DNA from: Halococcus salsus | GTDB lineage: Archaea; Halobacteriota; Halobacteria; Halobacteriales; Halococcaceae | Length of the DNA: 64,000 nt | NCBI RefSeq assembly: GCF_009900715.1 | Contig: NZ_JAAAJC010000003.1 | Span: 62,001 to 126,000 of the forward strand | Direction of reading: 5' to 3' | In this document: piece by piece, positions 17,225-25,887 of the stretch | How the letters are laid out: every line of letters begins with the position of its first letter | Numbering within the stretch: the first letter of the stretch is position 1 | Translations under genes and position numbers: made by a program | The notes under the pieces: model-generated | Database searches by the model: none | The model's input: the letters and a program-made list of their open reading frames with translations, nothing else | Told to the model about the DNA's origin: nothing

Positions 17225-17896
17225 TCAGCGGTCGGCGGCGAGGTCCGCGAGGCGCGCGTCGCCGTCGCGGACGAACGGCACTCCATGACCCATCCCGAGC
17301 ACCGAGAAGGCGGGGACCCGCTCGTCGACCGACCGGATGCTCTCGGCGACGGTGTCGGTGTCGTGGCTCATCGCCCACCCGGAGGGCGTGAGTCGGCCGG
17401 ACCCCTCGAAGACGAGGTCGCCGAAGAACCCCGCCGAGAGGGTCTCACTCACGAACGCGGTGTGGCCGGGGGTGTGACCCGGCGTGTGGTAGGCCGTGAA
17501 GGAGCCCACAGTATCACCGTCGGCGACGATTTCGACCGGGAGGTCGGGGGTGTCGACAAACGGGCCCGCAACGCGCTGGAACGCACCCTTTCGGTTGCCG
17601 AGTCGGGGCTTCTCGTCGCCGGTGAGGACCGCCGCGTCCGCCCGCCCGGCGTAGACCGTGGCGTCGAGGTCGTCGAGTTTCGCAAGTGCACCGACGTGGT
17701 CGAAGTCGTAGTGAGTGAGCAGCACGCGCTCGATCTCGCTCACTCGGTGCCCCGCCCCCTCGACCTCGGCCTCGATCGTCGCGGCGTCGAACGGCGTGCC
17801 GGCGTCGACGAGGGTGAGCACGTCGTCCTCGACGAGGTAGGCGTTCACGCCCGAGAGCTCGAACCACCAGATACCGTCCGCGAGCTGGGTCGCCAT
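17225..17896 (-). CDS. MBL-fold metallo-hydrolase
   Basis: A 223-residue metallo-beta-lactamase-fold protein. The metal motif reads THYDFDHVGAL (about 61-71), later ligands are YHTPGHTPGH (about 133-142), FFGDLVF (Asp) and GMGHG. The canonical HxHxDH appears here as HxDxDH, with Asp at the second His position, a variation I also know from other haloarchaeal members. Likely a hydrolase of a small ester or thioester such as glyoxalase II-type substrates; function not proven. Confidence 0.87.
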   Translation of the reverse strand: MATQLADGIWWFELSGVNAYLVEDDVLTLVDAGTPFDAATIEAEVEGAGHRVSEIERVLLTHYDFDHVGALAKLDDLDATVYAGRADAAVLTGDEKPRLGNRKGAFQRVAGPFVDTPDLPVEIVADGDTVGSFTAYHTPGHTPGHTAFVSETLSAGFFGDLVFEGSGRLTPSGWAMSHDTDTVAESIRSVDERVPAFSVLGMGHGVPFVRDGDARLADLAADR

Positions 17897-17933
17897 GCCG
17901 TCCCTTCGACCGGCGAGCGGAAAGCTCTCGGGG

Positions 17934-18752
17934 TCAGAACGGGAGTCGCGCCCGGACGAAGCTCGACGCGGTCCGGGAGGCCGATGGCCGTCGGATCGCC
18001 CGCATCTCCTCGTCGGTGAGTTCGAAGTCGAAGACTGCGAGGTTGGCCTCGATGTGTTCCGGCGAGGTGGACTTCGGGATCGTCGAGACGTTCTCCTGTT
18101 GGATCAGCCACCGGAAGGCGACCTGGGCGGGCGTCTTGTCGTAGCGTGCGCCGATCTCGCTCAGCAGGGGATCGGAGACCGCACCGCCGTGGGCCAGCGG
18201 GCTGTAGGCCGTCAGCATGATGTCGTGGATCTGGCAGTAATCTAGGACTGTGGACTGGTCCCAGAATGGGTGATACATCACCTGGTTCGTGAGGATCGGC
18301 GCGTCGGCGATTTCACAGGCGGAATGGAGGCGTTCGACGCCGAAGTTCGAGACCCCGATGTGGTCGACCAGGCCGTCGTCGACGAGTTCGTCCATCGCGC
18401 CGAGGGTCTCTTCGAGCGCTACCCCACGATTCGGCTGGTGGATCAGGAGGAGGTCGACCGAGTCGGTCTGGAGCTTCCGGAGGCTGGTCTCCGTGGACTC
18501 GATCACCGAGTCGTGGTCGCGGTTCGACATCGCGAGCTTCGTGGTGAGGAAGACCTCGTCGCGGTCGACGGCCGCACCGGAGATCGCCGCGCCGACCTGG
18601 CGCTCGTTGCCGTACATCTGGGCGGTGTCGATGTGGCGGTAGCCACAGTCGAGCGCGGTCGCGACCGCACGCCGGCAGGTCGGGCCCTTCATGCGCCACG
18701 TGCCGAGACCGAGCGCCGGGATCTCGGTGTCCTGAACGGTAACGTACTCCAT
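17934..18752 (-). CDS. Aldo/keto reductase
   Basis: A 272-residue NADPH-dependent reductase of the 2,5-diketogluconate-reductase-like group. Visible are LGLGTWRM, the catalytic GYRHIDTAQMYGNE (Asp and Tyr), the Lys in FLTTKLAM, LLLIHQPN (His) and the cofactor-binding STIPKSTSPEHIEANL. Substrate: a carbonyl compound, not identifiable. The ATG at 18752 has a TATA-like element about 25 bases upstream. The C-terminal tail is Arg/Ser-rich. Confidence 0.9.
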   Translation of the reverse strand: MEYVTVQDTEIPALGLGTWRMKGPTCRRAVATALDCGYRHIDTAQMYGNERQVGAAISGAAVDRDEVFLTTKLAMSNRDHDSVIESTETSLRKLQTDSVDLLLIHQPNRGVALEETLGAMDELVDDGLVDHIGVSNFGVERLHSACEIADAPILTNQVMYHPFWDQSTVLDYCQIHDIMLTAYSPLAHGGAVSDPLLSEIGARYDKTPAQVAFRWLIQQENVSTIPKSTSPEHIEANLAVFDFELTDEEMRAIRRPSASRTASSFVRARLPF

Positions 18753-18773
18753 GTCCGGACGACGGCCGGCCGG

Positions 18774-18781
18774 CGTATATA
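18774..18781. promoter_or_regulatory. TATA-like box between aldo/keto reductase and cupin genes
   Basis: GTATATAC is a perfect 8-base palindrome about 25 bases from the reductase ATG on the minus strand, ideal for leaderless transcription. It may also fire towards the cupin gene, where the candidate start is much farther away. Confidence 0.45.
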
Positions 18782-18849
18782 CTGTGGCCCGGCGGAGAGT
18801 TTCGCGGATCGGCGAAAGCACTACCCGGTCCGCGCTCCGCGCTCTGGGT

Positions 18850-19164
18850 GTGCTCGATACCTACCCGGACCTCGACCCCGACGAGGGCGAGGTGCTGACC
18901 GAGGAACTCCTCGTGACCGACGACGTGCTCGTGAAGGCGTTCGTGCTGGGCCCCGGCGCGGCCGTCGAGCCACACGCCCACGAGAACGCCACCAACGTCT
19001 TCCACGTCCTCGACGGGACGGTGGTCGTGACCCGCGACAACGAAGAAGAACTGATTTCGGCACCGGGCGTGGTCCCGAACGAACGCGGCGCGGTCCACGG
19101 CGCGCGCAACGAAACCGACGCGGTGGCGGTGCTGACCGCGAGCCTGTGTCCGCTGCCGTCCTGA
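18850..19164 (+). CDS. Small cupin-domain protein
   Basis: A 104-residue mono-cupin if started at GTG 18850; the frame is open from 18751 but the upstream part is Arg/Ser-rich and overlaps the divergent gene's start. The cupin core is VLGPGAAVEPHAHENATNVF (HxH with downstream Asn) then GTVVVTRD and VHGARN. Family members are metal-binding sugar isomerases, oxygenases or sensors. The stop is one base away from the convergent MoaB/MogA stop. The start codon is the weak point of this call. Confidence 0.7.
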   Translation: MLDTYPDLDPDEGEVLTEELLVTDDVLVKAFVLGPGAAVEPHAHENATNVFHVLDGTVVVTRDNEEELISAPGVVPNERGAVHGARNETDAVAVLTASLCPLPS

Positions 19165-19165
19165 C

Positions 19166-19789
19166 TCAGCTCTCGTCGGAACCGGAATCCGTATCGCCGT
19201 CGTCCGTTTCTTCGTCGTCCACGTTCTCGTCCTCGACGTCCTCGTCGCGTTTCGCGAGCCCCGCGAGGTGGCCCGCCTCGGCGGTGACGATCTCGGCCCC
19301 GAGGCTCGCCGCGTTCTCGCTCCCGGGGAGACAGAACGCCGGGACGCCCTCGATGACCCCGGCCGTGGCGCGGGTGGCGACCACGCGGGTACCCACCTCC
19401 TCGCGCGAGCGCGCCCGGAAGAGTTCACCGAAGCCGGGGAGTCGTTTGTCGAAGAGGGGATCGACCGCCTCGACGGTGACGTCGTCGGGCGTCACGCCCG
19501 TGCCGCCGGTGGTGACGACCACGTCCACGTCGTCACGATTGACGAGGGAGTTCACTCGACCCTGGATCCCGTCGTAGTCGTCGTCGACGAGTTCGCGGGT
19601 CGCGACCGAGCCACCGTCGTCCTCGACCGCGGCCACGATGGCGTCGCCTGCCGGGTCGTCATCGAGGCTTCGAGAGGTGGAGACCGTGATCAGCGCGAAG
19701 GCGACCGGGCCGAAGTCGTGGTGGGCGTGGTCGGGTTCGTCGCCGTGGTCGTGGCTGTGGTGGTCGTCGTGGTCGTGGGAATCCGCCAT
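19166..19789 (-). CDS. MoaB/MogA family molybdopterin protein with His-rich extension
   Basis: A 207-residue protein. Residues 1-25 are extraordinarily His/Asp-rich (MADSHDHDDHHSHDHGDEPD then HAHH). The MoCF-binding domain spans about 26-175, with ITVSTSR, VVTTGGTGVTPDD (about 88-100) and GVPAFCLPGSENA (about 148-160). MogA-type enzymes adenylylate molybdopterin in molybdenum cofactor synthesis; MoaB-type relatives can do the same. The last 35 residues are almost all Asp/Glu/Thr/Ser. The His tract probably binds metal ions. Confidence 0.9.
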   Translation of the reverse strand: MADSHDHDDHHSHDHGDEPDHAHHDFGPVAFALITVSTSRSLDDDPAGDAIVAAVEDDGGSVATRELVDDDYDGIQGRVNSLVNRDDVDVVVTTGGTGVTPDDVTVEAVDPLFDKRLPGFGELFRARSREEVGTRVVATRATAGVIEGVPAFCLPGSENAASLGAEIVTAEAGHLAGLAKRDEDVEDENVDDEETDDGDTDSGSDES

Positions 19790-19905
19790 GCGCTCGGATC
19801 GGTCGTCGCGAATAAAACGTCCCGCATCGCTTTTGTTCGACCCGCTCGTCGAGTCGGTATGAACCGGGGCCGACGCCGGAGTCGGATGGGGTGTGGCCGG
19901 GCGCG

Positions 19906-20193
19906 ATGAGCGACGAATCCGTTCGCGACCCCGTGGCCGACCGTCCCCGAACCGAGTACGACGAGGTCGCCGCCGGCGCGGCCGACCGCGAGTTCGACTG
20001 GCGGGGCTGGACGCTGGTGGGGATGGTGATCCTCACGTTTATCGTCGCGCCGGTAGGGGTCTACTGGCTGGCCATCTCGGGCGAAAGCCTCGCCATGCTC
20101 GGGCTAACCTGGCGCGACACCTTCCTCGTGGTGCCGTTCGTCCCCGCGCTCGTGCTCGGGCTCACCGCCATCTGGGCCACCGCCCGCGCCTGA
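19906..20193 (+). CDS. Small two-helix membrane protein
   Basis: A 95-residue protein with an acidic N-terminal cytosolic part (MSDESVRDPVADRPRTEYD) and two hydrophobic segments, about 43-62 and 72-92. ATG at 19906 is preferred to an upstream ATG at 19891 because the intervening MWPGA adds little. No family is recognised beyond being a typical haloarchaeal small membrane protein. Convergent with the acetolactate synthase-like gene across a GC-rich 260-bp gap. Confidence 0.7.
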   Translation: MSDESVRDPVADRPRTEYDEVAAGAADREFDWRGWTLVGMVILTFIVAPVGVYWLAISGESLAMLGLTWRDTFLVVPFVPALVLGLTAIWATARA

Positions 20194-20453
20194 ATCGGCT
20201 CCCGGTCAGCCGCCGTGCGGTGCGGTTGCGGTGGTGCTGTTGGCGCGCGCTCGCGGTCGTGCGCGAGTGAAACGAGCGCCGACCGCGGACACTGTGCGAG
20301 GGATGACTGAGGTGAGGAGCGAAGCGACGAGCCGAAGGAATCGGCTGGGGAGGCGTGTGGCCGGTTCGGGGCGGTTGCGGTTCTCGTTTGTACCAGCGTC
20401 AGCGCGGTTCCGAAACGACAGCAAACCGGTCGTCCGACTGAAAGCCGCGTTTG
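20194..20453. other. GC-rich gap between convergent genes
   Basis: Starts with gccgccgtgcggtgcggttg at 20206-20225, similar to the start of the repeat between hemL and amt (34131-34156), then contains runs such as gcgctcgcgg and gaggagcgaagcgacgag. No protein-like frame. It may be a diverged relative of the dispersed repeat described at 34130 and 43431, but the match is short. Confidence 0.35.
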
Positions 20454-22034
20454 TTATTCGACCGGAACTTCCACGAGCGCCATTTCGTCGCTCGGCACCA
20501 CGGTTTCGAGGGTCTCACCCAGCTCGTCCCACGTCTCGGGCCGATATCCCTCGATCCCGAAGCTCTCGGCGAAGGTCGTGAAGTCGGGGTTCGAGAGCTT
20601 CGTGCCGGTGCTCTCGTCCCGGTGGTCCTCCTGTTTCTCGGAGATCAGCCCGTAGTCGTCGTCGTTGAACAGCAGGATCGTGAACCCACAGCCCAGGCGG
20701 GTCGCGGTCTCGATCTCCGCACCGTTCATCAGGAACCCGCCGTCACCCGTCGCGGCGACGACGTTCGAATCGACGGCGAGGTCGGCGGCCACCGCGCCGG
20801 GTACTGAGATGCCCATCGTCGCCAGCCCGTTCGAGATGATGCAGGTGTTCGGCTCGTAAGTCGGGTAGTTCTGGGCGATCGCCATCTTGTGGCTGCCGGT
20901 GTCCGAGAGGAGGACGTCCGAGTCGGCCATCGCCTCCCGGAGGAGGGGCAGCGTGCGTTCGACGCTGAACGGGTCGTCGGCCTCTGGCTCCTGGGTCACG
21001 TCGTCGAGGATCGACTCCCGGAGGTCGGCGTACCAGTCGGTGTCGGTGGCGATCGCCTCGTCGTACTCCTGGATCGCCCGGAGACCGGCTGAGACATCCG
21101 AAACGATCTCGGCCTGGGGGTTGTAGTGCTCGTAGACCTCGGCGGGTTCGAAGTCGAGGTGAACGATCCGCTTTTCGAGGTCGGGGTTCCAGTTCTCGGG
21201 GTCGTGCTCGGCGATGTCGTAACCGACGGCGAGCACCACGTCGGCCCGTTCGATCGCGGTCTGAGCCTGGTCGTCGTCGCCCGAATCGAGGGTGAACAGC
21301 GAGTGGTCGTCGGCGTCCGAGACCGCGCCCTTGCCCATGTAGGTTCCTACTACTGGGATGTTCGTCTCGTCGACGAACGAGCGGAGACGTTCGGACGAGC
21401 GGGTTCGGATACCGCCGTTGCCGGCCAGAACGATCGGGCGGTCGGCGTCGGCGAGCAGCGAGGCGGCGCGCTCGACGGCCTTCTGGTCGGGGCTGGGCCG
21501 GCGGACGCGTTCACGGGGGCGGATCGGACGGTTGTGGGCCTCCTCGGCCGCGACGTCCTCGGGGAACTCGATGTGGGTCGCGCCGGGTTTCTCGTACTCG
21601 GCGAGTTTGAACGCCTTTCGGACCGACTCGTGGATGATCTCGGGTTCCGTGATCTGGGTGTTCCACTTCGTGACCGGCTCGAACATCCCTACGACGTCGA
21701 GGCGCTGGTGGCTCTCCTGGTGGAGGCGTTCGAGGCCGCCCTGGCCGGTGATCGCGACCAGCGGGCTCTTGTCGAGCTGGGCGTCCGCGACCCCGGTGAG
21801 GAGGTTGGTCGCGCCCGGCCCGAGGGTGCCCATACAGACCCCGGCCTCGCCGGTGAGCCGACCGTGGACGTCGGCCATGAACGCCGCGCCCTGTTCGTGG
21901 CGGACCGGGACGAACTCCACCGTCGAGTCGCGCATCGAGAACAGGATGTCCTCCAGCTCCTCGCCCGGGACGCCGAACACCCGGTCGACGCCCTCGACTT
22001 CGAGACATCTGACGAGTAGGTCGGAAGCTTGCAT
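20454..22034 (-). CDS. Thiamine diphosphate enzyme, acetolactate synthase large subunit-like
   Basis: A 526-residue ThDP enzyme. N-terminal: VDRVFGVPGEELEDIL and RHEQGAAFMADVHGRL with the catalytic Glu region; middle: GMFEPVTKWN, typical of acetolactate synthases; C-terminal ThDP motif ATGDGGFLMNGAEIETA and FNDDDYGLI (about 427-455). It condenses two pyruvates or acts as a related decarboxylase/ligase. No ilvN regulatory subunit or ilvC is adjacent, so it is more likely a stand-alone catabolic-type or side-pathway enzyme than the biosynthetic IlvB. ATG at 22034. Confidence 0.85.
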   Translation of the reverse strand: MQASDLLVRCLEVEGVDRVFGVPGEELEDILFSMRDSTVEFVPVRHEQGAAFMADVHGRLTGEAGVCMGTLGPGATNLLTGVADAQLDKSPLVAITGQGGLERLHQESHQRLDVVGMFEPVTKWNTQITEPEIIHESVRKAFKLAEYEKPGATHIEFPEDVAAEEAHNRPIRPRERVRRPSPDQKAVERAASLLADADRPIVLAGNGGIRTRSSERLRSFVDETNIPVVGTYMGKGAVSDADDHSLFTLDSGDDDQAQTAIERADVVLAVGYDIAEHDPENWNPDLEKRIVHLDFEPAEVYEHYNPQAEIVSDVSAGLRAIQEYDEAIATDTDWYADLRESILDDVTQEPEADDPFSVERTLPLLREAMADSDVLLSDTGSHKMAIAQNYPTYEPNTCIISNGLATMGISVPGAVAADLAVDSNVVAATGDGGFLMNGAEIETATRLGCGFTILLFNDDDYGLISEKQEDHRDESTGTKLSNPDFTTFAESFGIEGYRPETWDELGETLETVVPSDEMALVEVPVE

Positions 22035-22154
22035 GGGAAACTCGACGGGTGCGACTCACAAGACTCCACCGGACCCGCGAAACGCGGACAGGACCGCCTC
22101 GCGACGGACGCATCCGCGACAATCCTTTTGCCCCGCCCGGGAGTAACTCCAGGT

Positions 22155-23507
22155 ATGACAACCACCGACGAGATCGCGGGGTTCGTGGGCTCGGTCGCGT
22201 ACGACGACCTCTCCGAGGACGTTCGTGAGGAGTTGAAGAAACGCGTGCTCGACTCGGTCGGCATCGCGGTCGGCGCGATGGACGCCGACGCGACGCGGGT
22301 CGTTCGCGACACCGTCGAGACCACCGCGGCGGGTGACGCGGCGCGGCTCTGGGGGTCAGATACCCGCGCCAGCCCGACCGGCGCGGCGATGTACAACACC
22401 TCGCTCACGCGCTACCTCGACTTCATGGACTCGTTCCTCGCGCCGGGCGAGACGCCCCACCCGAGCGACAACATCGCGAGCCTCGTGGCCTGTGGCGAGT
22501 ACACCGACGCCAGCGGACGAGACCTCATCGAAGCGGTGGGGGTGGCCTACGAACTCCAGGCCGAGCTCGCCTGGAACGCGCCGGTTCGGGACAAGGGCTG
22601 GGACCACGTCACCCACACCGTGATCTCGGCGGCGGCGGGGGCCGGGAAGGTCCTCGGGCTCGACCACGAGCAACTCCGGAACGCGGTCGGGATCGCCGGG
22701 ACGGCCCACAACGCGCTCCGGGTCACGAGGACTGGCGGAATCAACGAGTGGAAGGGCATCGCGAGCGCGAACGCCGCCCGGAACGCGGTCTACTCCGCCC
22801 TCCTCGCCGCGAACGGGATGGAGGGCCCCGTGAACCTCTTCGAGGGGCAGAAGGGCTGGAAACAGATCGTCTCGGGCGAGTTCGAGGTGGACCTCGATCC
22901 CGACTGCGAGCGCGTCTTCGACACCATGACCAAACGCTACGTCGCCGAGACCTACGCCCAGTCCGCCGTCGAGGGCGTCATCGAGCTCGCCGAGACCGCG
23001 GACATCGACCCCAAACAGGTCAACTCGATCCACCTCGACACCTTCCACGGCGCGAAGCTCATCATCGGCGGCGGCGAAGGGAGCCGCTACGAGGTCGAGA
23101 CCAAAGCCCAGGCCGACCACTCCCTCCCCTACATGCTGGCAGCAGCCCTCATCGACCGCGAGCTCACCAACGAGGCCTACGACGAGGAGCGCATCCAGCG
23201 CGAGGACGTGCAGACCCTCCTCCGGAAGGTCGAGGTCGAGGAGGACGACGACCTCACCGAGCGCTTCGAGAACGGCGAGATGCCCGCCGTGGTCGACATC
23301 GAGCTCGGGGACGACTCGACGCGCCACGTCGAGAAGGACGCCTTCAGCGGCCACCCCACCCAGCGGATGACGTGGGAGCAGGTCGAGGAGAAGTTCGGGA
23401 CGATGGCACGCGAGCGCTACGACGAGAGTAGGCGAGACGAGATCGTCGACGTCGTCAGGAACCTCGAAGACCACGACGTGACGGACCTCGTCGCCCTCCT
23501 CGATTGA
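22155..23507 (+). CDS. MmgE/PrpD family protein (2-methylcitrate dehydratase-like)
   Basis: A 450-residue protein of the MmgE/PrpD fold. Characteristic segments are VLDSVGIAVGAM, RYLDFMDSF with HPSDNIASLVACGE, VGIAGTAHNALR, KGIASANAARNAVYSALLA, and the C-terminal KAQADHSLPYMLAAAL. PrpD dehydrates 2-methylcitrate in propionate breakdown; haloarchaeal members may act on related tricarboxylates. No prpB or prpC is in this window. ATG at 22155 follows a short leader; the gene lies upstream of the 2-oxoacid dehydrogenase operon but is separated from it by 165 bases. Confidence 0.9.
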   Translation: MTTTDEIAGFVGSVAYDDLSEDVREELKKRVLDSVGIAVGAMDADATRVVRDTVETTAAGDAARLWGSDTRASPTGAAMYNTSLTRYLDFMDSFLAPGETPHPSDNIASLVACGEYTDASGRDLIEAVGVAYELQAELAWNAPVRDKGWDHVTHTVISAAAGAGKVLGLDHEQLRNAVGIAGTAHNALRVTRTGGINEWKGIASANAARNAVYSALLAANGMEGPVNLFEGQKGWKQIVSGEFEVDLDPDCERVFDTMTKRYVAETYAQSAVEGVIELAETADIDPKQVNSIHLDTFHGAKLIIGGGEGSRYEVETKAQADHSLPYMLAAALIDRELTNEAYDEERIQREDVQTLLRKVEVEEDDDLTERFENGEMPAVVDIELGDDSTRHVEKDAFSGHPTQRMTWEQVEEKFGTMARERYDESRRDEIVDVVRNLEDHDVTDLVALLD

Positions 23508-23672
23508 GCGGGCGCGACGGTCGCGTATATGGTCGGCTTGAATGTGCCGGGAGTCGCTTTTAGCCGCTGGCGTCGATGTGTTCGACGTTGACGAGCATCG
23601 ATCTCCCGGTCGGCGAGTACGCACGACCGGCAGGACGGGCGAGGAACCGCGAGCGGAGTACGTGATCGAATC

Positions 23673-24806
23673 ATGGTAGAATGGACGGAACACGAGCCGC
23701 CGGAGGGACAGTATCAGGTTCTCGACGCCGAGGGAGCGCTCGACGGCGACCCGCCCGCGTTCGAGGAGGACGAACTCGTGGGGATGTACCGCACGATGGT
23801 CGCCACGCGGACCCTGGAGGAGAAGATGTTGAAGATGCAACAGAGCGGTGAGGCGAGCCTCGTCGCGCGGTCGCGGGGTGAGGAAGCCACCCCGCTGGGC
23901 TGTGCCGCCGCGCTCGCGCCCGACGACTGGGTCTTCTACACCTATCGACAGAACCCCGCGCTGCTCTACTGGGACTACCCGATGGACAACCTCATCGCGG
24001 GCTCGATAGGGGCCGAGCCCGAAACTATTGAAGAAGAACTCGGCCCGGTCGAGGCGGGCGTGAACTTCTCGCCGGACTACACTCCGGTGGGGGTGAACAC
24101 CACCAACGCGGTCGGGATGGCGATGGCCGATAAGTTCAACGACCGCGACACGGTCTCGATGGCGTTCATCGGCGACGGCTCCACCAGCGAGGGCGCGTTC
24201 CACGACGCGATGAATTTTGCAGGGGTTTTCGAGCCGCCGGTCGTGATCGTCTGTCAGAACAACCAGTGGGCGATCTCCGAACCCTCACATCGGCAAACCG
24301 GCTCGGAGACCTTCGCCCAGAAGGGCGAAGCCTACGGCGTGCCCCACGAGCGCGTCGACGGCAACGACATCTTCGCGGTTCGTGAAAAGGCCGAGGAGGC
24401 CGTCGAGCGGGCGCGAAACGGCGACGGCCCGACGTTCATCGAGTGCGTGACCTACCGGATGGAGGAGCACAACACCTCCGACAACCCGGACGTCTACCGG
24501 GATCCGGAGGAGCAACGCGAGAAGTGGGAGGACCGGGACCCGCTCGACCGGTACGAGACCTACCTCCGCGAGGAAGAGATCCTCGACGACGACCTGGCCG
24601 AGGAGATCGCGGCCGAGCTCGACGAGGAAGTCTCGGAGGCGGTCGAGGCCGCACGGGGTGTCCCCGATTCGGAGCCCGAGCGGATGTTCGACCACCACCT
24701 CCACGGCGACTCGTGGGCGCAGGCCCACCAGCGGACGGAGCTCGAACGCGAGCAGAGTGGGAAAAATCCGTTCACCGACTTCACCGGGGAGGGGTTCGAT
24801 GAGTGA
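23673..24806 (+). CDS. pdhA: 2-oxoacid dehydrogenase E1 component, alpha subunit
   Basis: A 377-residue ThDP-dependent E1alpha. The ThDP/Mg motif is IGDGSTSEGAFHDAMNFAGV followed by the NN of CQNNQWAIS (about 165-195). RSRGEEATPLGCAAAL and WVFYTYRQNPALLYWDYPM precede it. With E1beta and E2 it forms a pyruvate or branched-chain 2-oxoacid dehydrogenase-type complex; haloarchaeal complexes of this kind have uncertain in vivo substrates because pyruvate is oxidised mainly by ferredoxin oxidoreductase. Stop overlaps E1beta by eight bases. Confidence 0.93.
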   Translation: MVEWTEHEPPEGQYQVLDAEGALDGDPPAFEEDELVGMYRTMVATRTLEEKMLKMQQSGEASLVARSRGEEATPLGCAAALAPDDWVFYTYRQNPALLYWDYPMDNLIAGSIGAEPETIEEELGPVEAGVNFSPDYTPVGVNTTNAVGMAMADKFNDRDTVSMAFIGDGSTSEGAFHDAMNFAGVFEPPVVIVCQNNQWAISEPSHRQTGSETFAQKGEAYGVPHERVDGNDIFAVREKAEEAVERARNGDGPTFIECVTYRMEEHNTSDNPDVYRDPEEQREKWEDRDPLDRYETYLREEEILDDDLAEEIAAELDEEVSEAVEAARGVPDSEPERMFDHHLHGDSWAQAHQRTELEREQSGKNPFTDFTGEGFDE

Positions 24807-25824
24807 GATCTACCCGGCCCCGGACCCGGACAACGAGATCGAGGGCGAAAGCGAGGAGATCGACCTCGTGACCGCGGTGAATCGGACTCTGCACCAGGAG
24901 ATGGAGCGCGAGGCGTCGGTCCGGATGATCGGCTACGACATCGGCCCCATCGGCGGGGTCTTCCGGGCGACCCAGGGCTTGCTGGAGGAGTACGGCGAGG
25001 AGCGCGTGATCGACACCCCGCTCGCGGAGAACGGGATCCTCGGGACGGCGGTCGGGATGGCGATGGCGGGCGAGCGGGTCGTCCCCGAGATCCAGTTCAT
25101 GGGCTTCTCGTACCCCGCTTTCGGCCAGTTCATGTACGCGATGGCGAAGATGTACGACCGGACGGCAGGGAGTATCGAACTCCCGATGACCCTCCGGATG
25201 GCCTACGGCGGCGGGGTCAAAGCCCTCGAATACCACCAGGAATCCACCGAGACCTACTACGCGCACACGCCGGGCGTTCGGGTGGTCTGCCCGAGCACGC
25301 CCTATCAGGCGAAGGGTCTGCTCGCGGCGAGCATCCGGGACGACGATCCGGTGGTGTTCCTCGAACCCAAACGGATCTACCGCGGCGGGAGCCAGGAAGT
25401 GCCAACGGAGGAGTACACCCTGCCGCTCGACGAGGCCCGGCTGGTTCGGGAGGGCGAGGACGTCACCGTGTTGACGTGGGGCGCGATGGTTCGCCACGCG
25501 GTCGCGGCGAGCGACGCCGTGGATGCGGACGTCGAGATCGTCGACATGCGGTCGCTGGCCCCGCTCGACGTCGAGACGGTGCTCGAATCGGTGAAGAAGA
25601 CGGGGCGGTGTGTCGTGCTCCACGAGGCGCGCCGGAGCCTCGGCCTCGGCGCGGAGCTCTCGGCGCTGGTCAACGAGTACGCGCTCGACCGGCTGAAAGC
25701 CCCCGTCAAGCGGGCGACGGGCTACGACGTCCACTTCCCGGGCCACGACATCGAGGACGACTACCTGCCGGACGCCGAACGCGCGCAGTACGCCATCGAG
25801 GCGGTGATGAACTATGAATTCTGA
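24799..25824 (+). CDS. pdhB: 2-oxoacid dehydrogenase E1 component, beta subunit
   Basis: A 341-residue E1beta. VNRTLHQEMEREASVRMIGYD, VIDTPLAENGILGTAVGMAM and VPEIQFMGFSYPAFGQ are the typical pyrimidine-binding-side motifs; PSTPYQAKGLLAASIRDDDP and FLEPKRIYR are in the middle; the C-terminal transketolase-like domain has LTWGAMVRHA and EIVDMRSLAPLD. The start ATG lies inside the end of pdhA (8-base overlap), showing tight coupling. Partner of the E1alpha upstream and E2 downstream. Confidence 0.94.
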   Translation: MSEIYPAPDPDNEIEGESEEIDLVTAVNRTLHQEMEREASVRMIGYDIGPIGGVFRATQGLLEEYGEERVIDTPLAENGILGTAVGMAMAGERVVPEIQFMGFSYPAFGQFMYAMAKMYDRTAGSIELPMTLRMAYGGGVKALEYHQESTETYYAHTPGVRVVCPSTPYQAKGLLAASIRDDDPVVFLEPKRIYRGGSQEVPTEEYTLPLDEARLVREGEDVTVLTWGAMVRHAVAASDAVDADVEIVDMRSLAPLDVETVLESVKKTGRCVVLHEARRSLGLGAELSALVNEYALDRLKAPVKRATGYDVHFPGHDIEDDYLPDAERAQYAIEAVMNYEF

Positions 25825-25887
25825 TTCACACACCCGACCCACGAACCGCACGGCGACAACCGCGATCCGATCCATCGGGGACGAGCG

